Shown here one piece after another: positions 6,182 to 6,380 of a stretch of DNA of 6,380 nucleotides. The position numbers were made by a program, and so were the translations under genes. The notes below the pieces were generated by a model. It saw only the letters and a list, made by a program, of their open reading frames with translations, did not search any database and was not told the DNA's origin. How positions within the stretch are numbered: position 1 is the stretch's first letter; each line of letters starts with the position of its first letter. This DNA is from JBBRUG01 sp038247995 (GTDB lineage: Bacteria > Chloroflexota > Chloroflexia > Chloroflexales > Chloroflexaceae): the NCBI GenBank assembly GCA_038247995.1, contig JBBRUG010000335.1, forward strand, positions 1 through 6,380, given 5' to 3'.

Positions 6182-6266
6182 GCCGAATCTGCCGCTGTAG
6201 CGGCCCCCTCCTGCGCAAGCACCATGTGGGCGTGTCGGGACGAAGCTGCCGGCCGAATGTGCCGCT
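6182..6266. repeat. Two 15-base direct repeats GCCGAATSTGCCGCT
   Basis: Copies at 6182-6196 and 6252-6266 differ at one base (C6189 versus G6259) and lie 70 bases apart, downstream of the phosphoesterase gene. The first overlaps a small GCCGC/GCGGC hairpin. Their role is unknown; they could be chance or remnants of an interspersed element. Confidence 0.5.
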
Positions 6267-6317
6267 TATGAAAATGAAGATTTAATCTCAGCATCAGCCG
6301 CTTCAGCGGCCATCTGT

Positions 6318-6380
6318 TCGGCACCCACGAGCAGCGCCCTTCATGGCGCGGCGGTCGGCACCCACGAGCAGCGCCCTTCA
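6318..6380. repeat. 37-base-period direct repeat cut by the right edge
   Basis: Identical 26-base copies at 6318-6343 and 6355-6380, each starting TCGGCACCCACGAGC, are separated by 11 bases. The junction GCGCC-CTTCAT-GGCGC (6334-6349) can form a hairpin. The second copy ends exactly at the window edge, so the total unit number is unknown. Confidence 0.85.

Larger units (their letters stand above)
6167..6380. other. Right-end intergenic stretch without a convincing gene
   Basis: This stretch follows the phosphoesterase stop. It holds a small hairpin GCCGC-TGTA-GCGGC (6191-6204), a 15-base direct repeat, an AT-rich patch (about 6266-6290) that includes the palindrome AGATTTAATCT (6278-6288), a second GCCGC-TTCA-GCGGC hairpin (6297-6310), and the start of a 37-base-period repeat. 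The hairpins lack T-runs, so termination is uncertain. Short frames here have no recognisable protein features. Confidence 0.6.

Noticed and set aside
6124..6324. Small minus-strand frame at the right end
   Set aside because: It overlaps the end of the phosphoesterase gene antisense and has no recognisable features.
6318..6380. CRISPR repeat-spacer start
   Set aside because: The linker of 11 bases is too short for a spacer, and no cas genes are visible.

Overview
The window is GC-rich bacterial DNA with four protein-coding genes and an unusual load of short tandem repeats. Glycosyltransferases with large insertions of the 'HPSSFIL' heptapeptide type, and GT39-like proteins with a beta-rich outer domain after the first membrane segment, suggest a filamentous Chloroflexota (Chloroflexia: Roseiflexus/Kouleothrix/Oscillochloris relatives). 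That assignment rests on remembered family and repeat style, not on a search.

Layout: three genes run leftwards as a probable operon. The first (5314-2177) is a 1045-residue polytopic membrane protein of the GT39 kind. Nine bases later comes a GT4-type cytoplasmic glycosyltransferase (2167-944). After an 85-base gap holding two copies of a hairpin element comes a second GT39-like membrane glycosyltransferase (858 to beyond the left edge; 286 codons visible). Together they look like an assembly unit for a cell-surface or lipid-linked glycan: GT4 enzymes usually use nucleotide sugars on the cytoplasmic face, GT39/PMT-type enzymes use polyprenyl-phosphate sugars on the outer face. The sugar and acceptor cannot be read from the sequence.

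A 144-base divergent region (5315-5458) separates the operon from a rightward metallophosphoesterase gene (5459-6166) resembling the COG1768 predicted phosphohydrolases. Both genes have a good -10 box only 9-10 bases before the ATG, which predicts almost leaderless transcripts. The last 214 bases (6167-6380) hold no convincing gene but contain small direct repeats and a 37-base-period repeat cut by the window edge.

The main point of interest is the repeats. Both GT39-like genes carry, in a loop between membrane segments, the same composite cassette with modules in the same order: (GGGCTGA)n, (GAAGGAY)n, a 17-base spacer, an identical 22-base anchor containing two GTTGGTC heptamers, then 8-base GTCCCCGT-type units. 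One copy is long and nearly perfect (3418-3677); the other is short and eroded (338-457). Other heptamer arrays occur at the left edge and over the stop codon of the GT4 gene. The arrays are open on the coding strand only, and their 7- and 8-base units could shift the reading frame if copy number changes.
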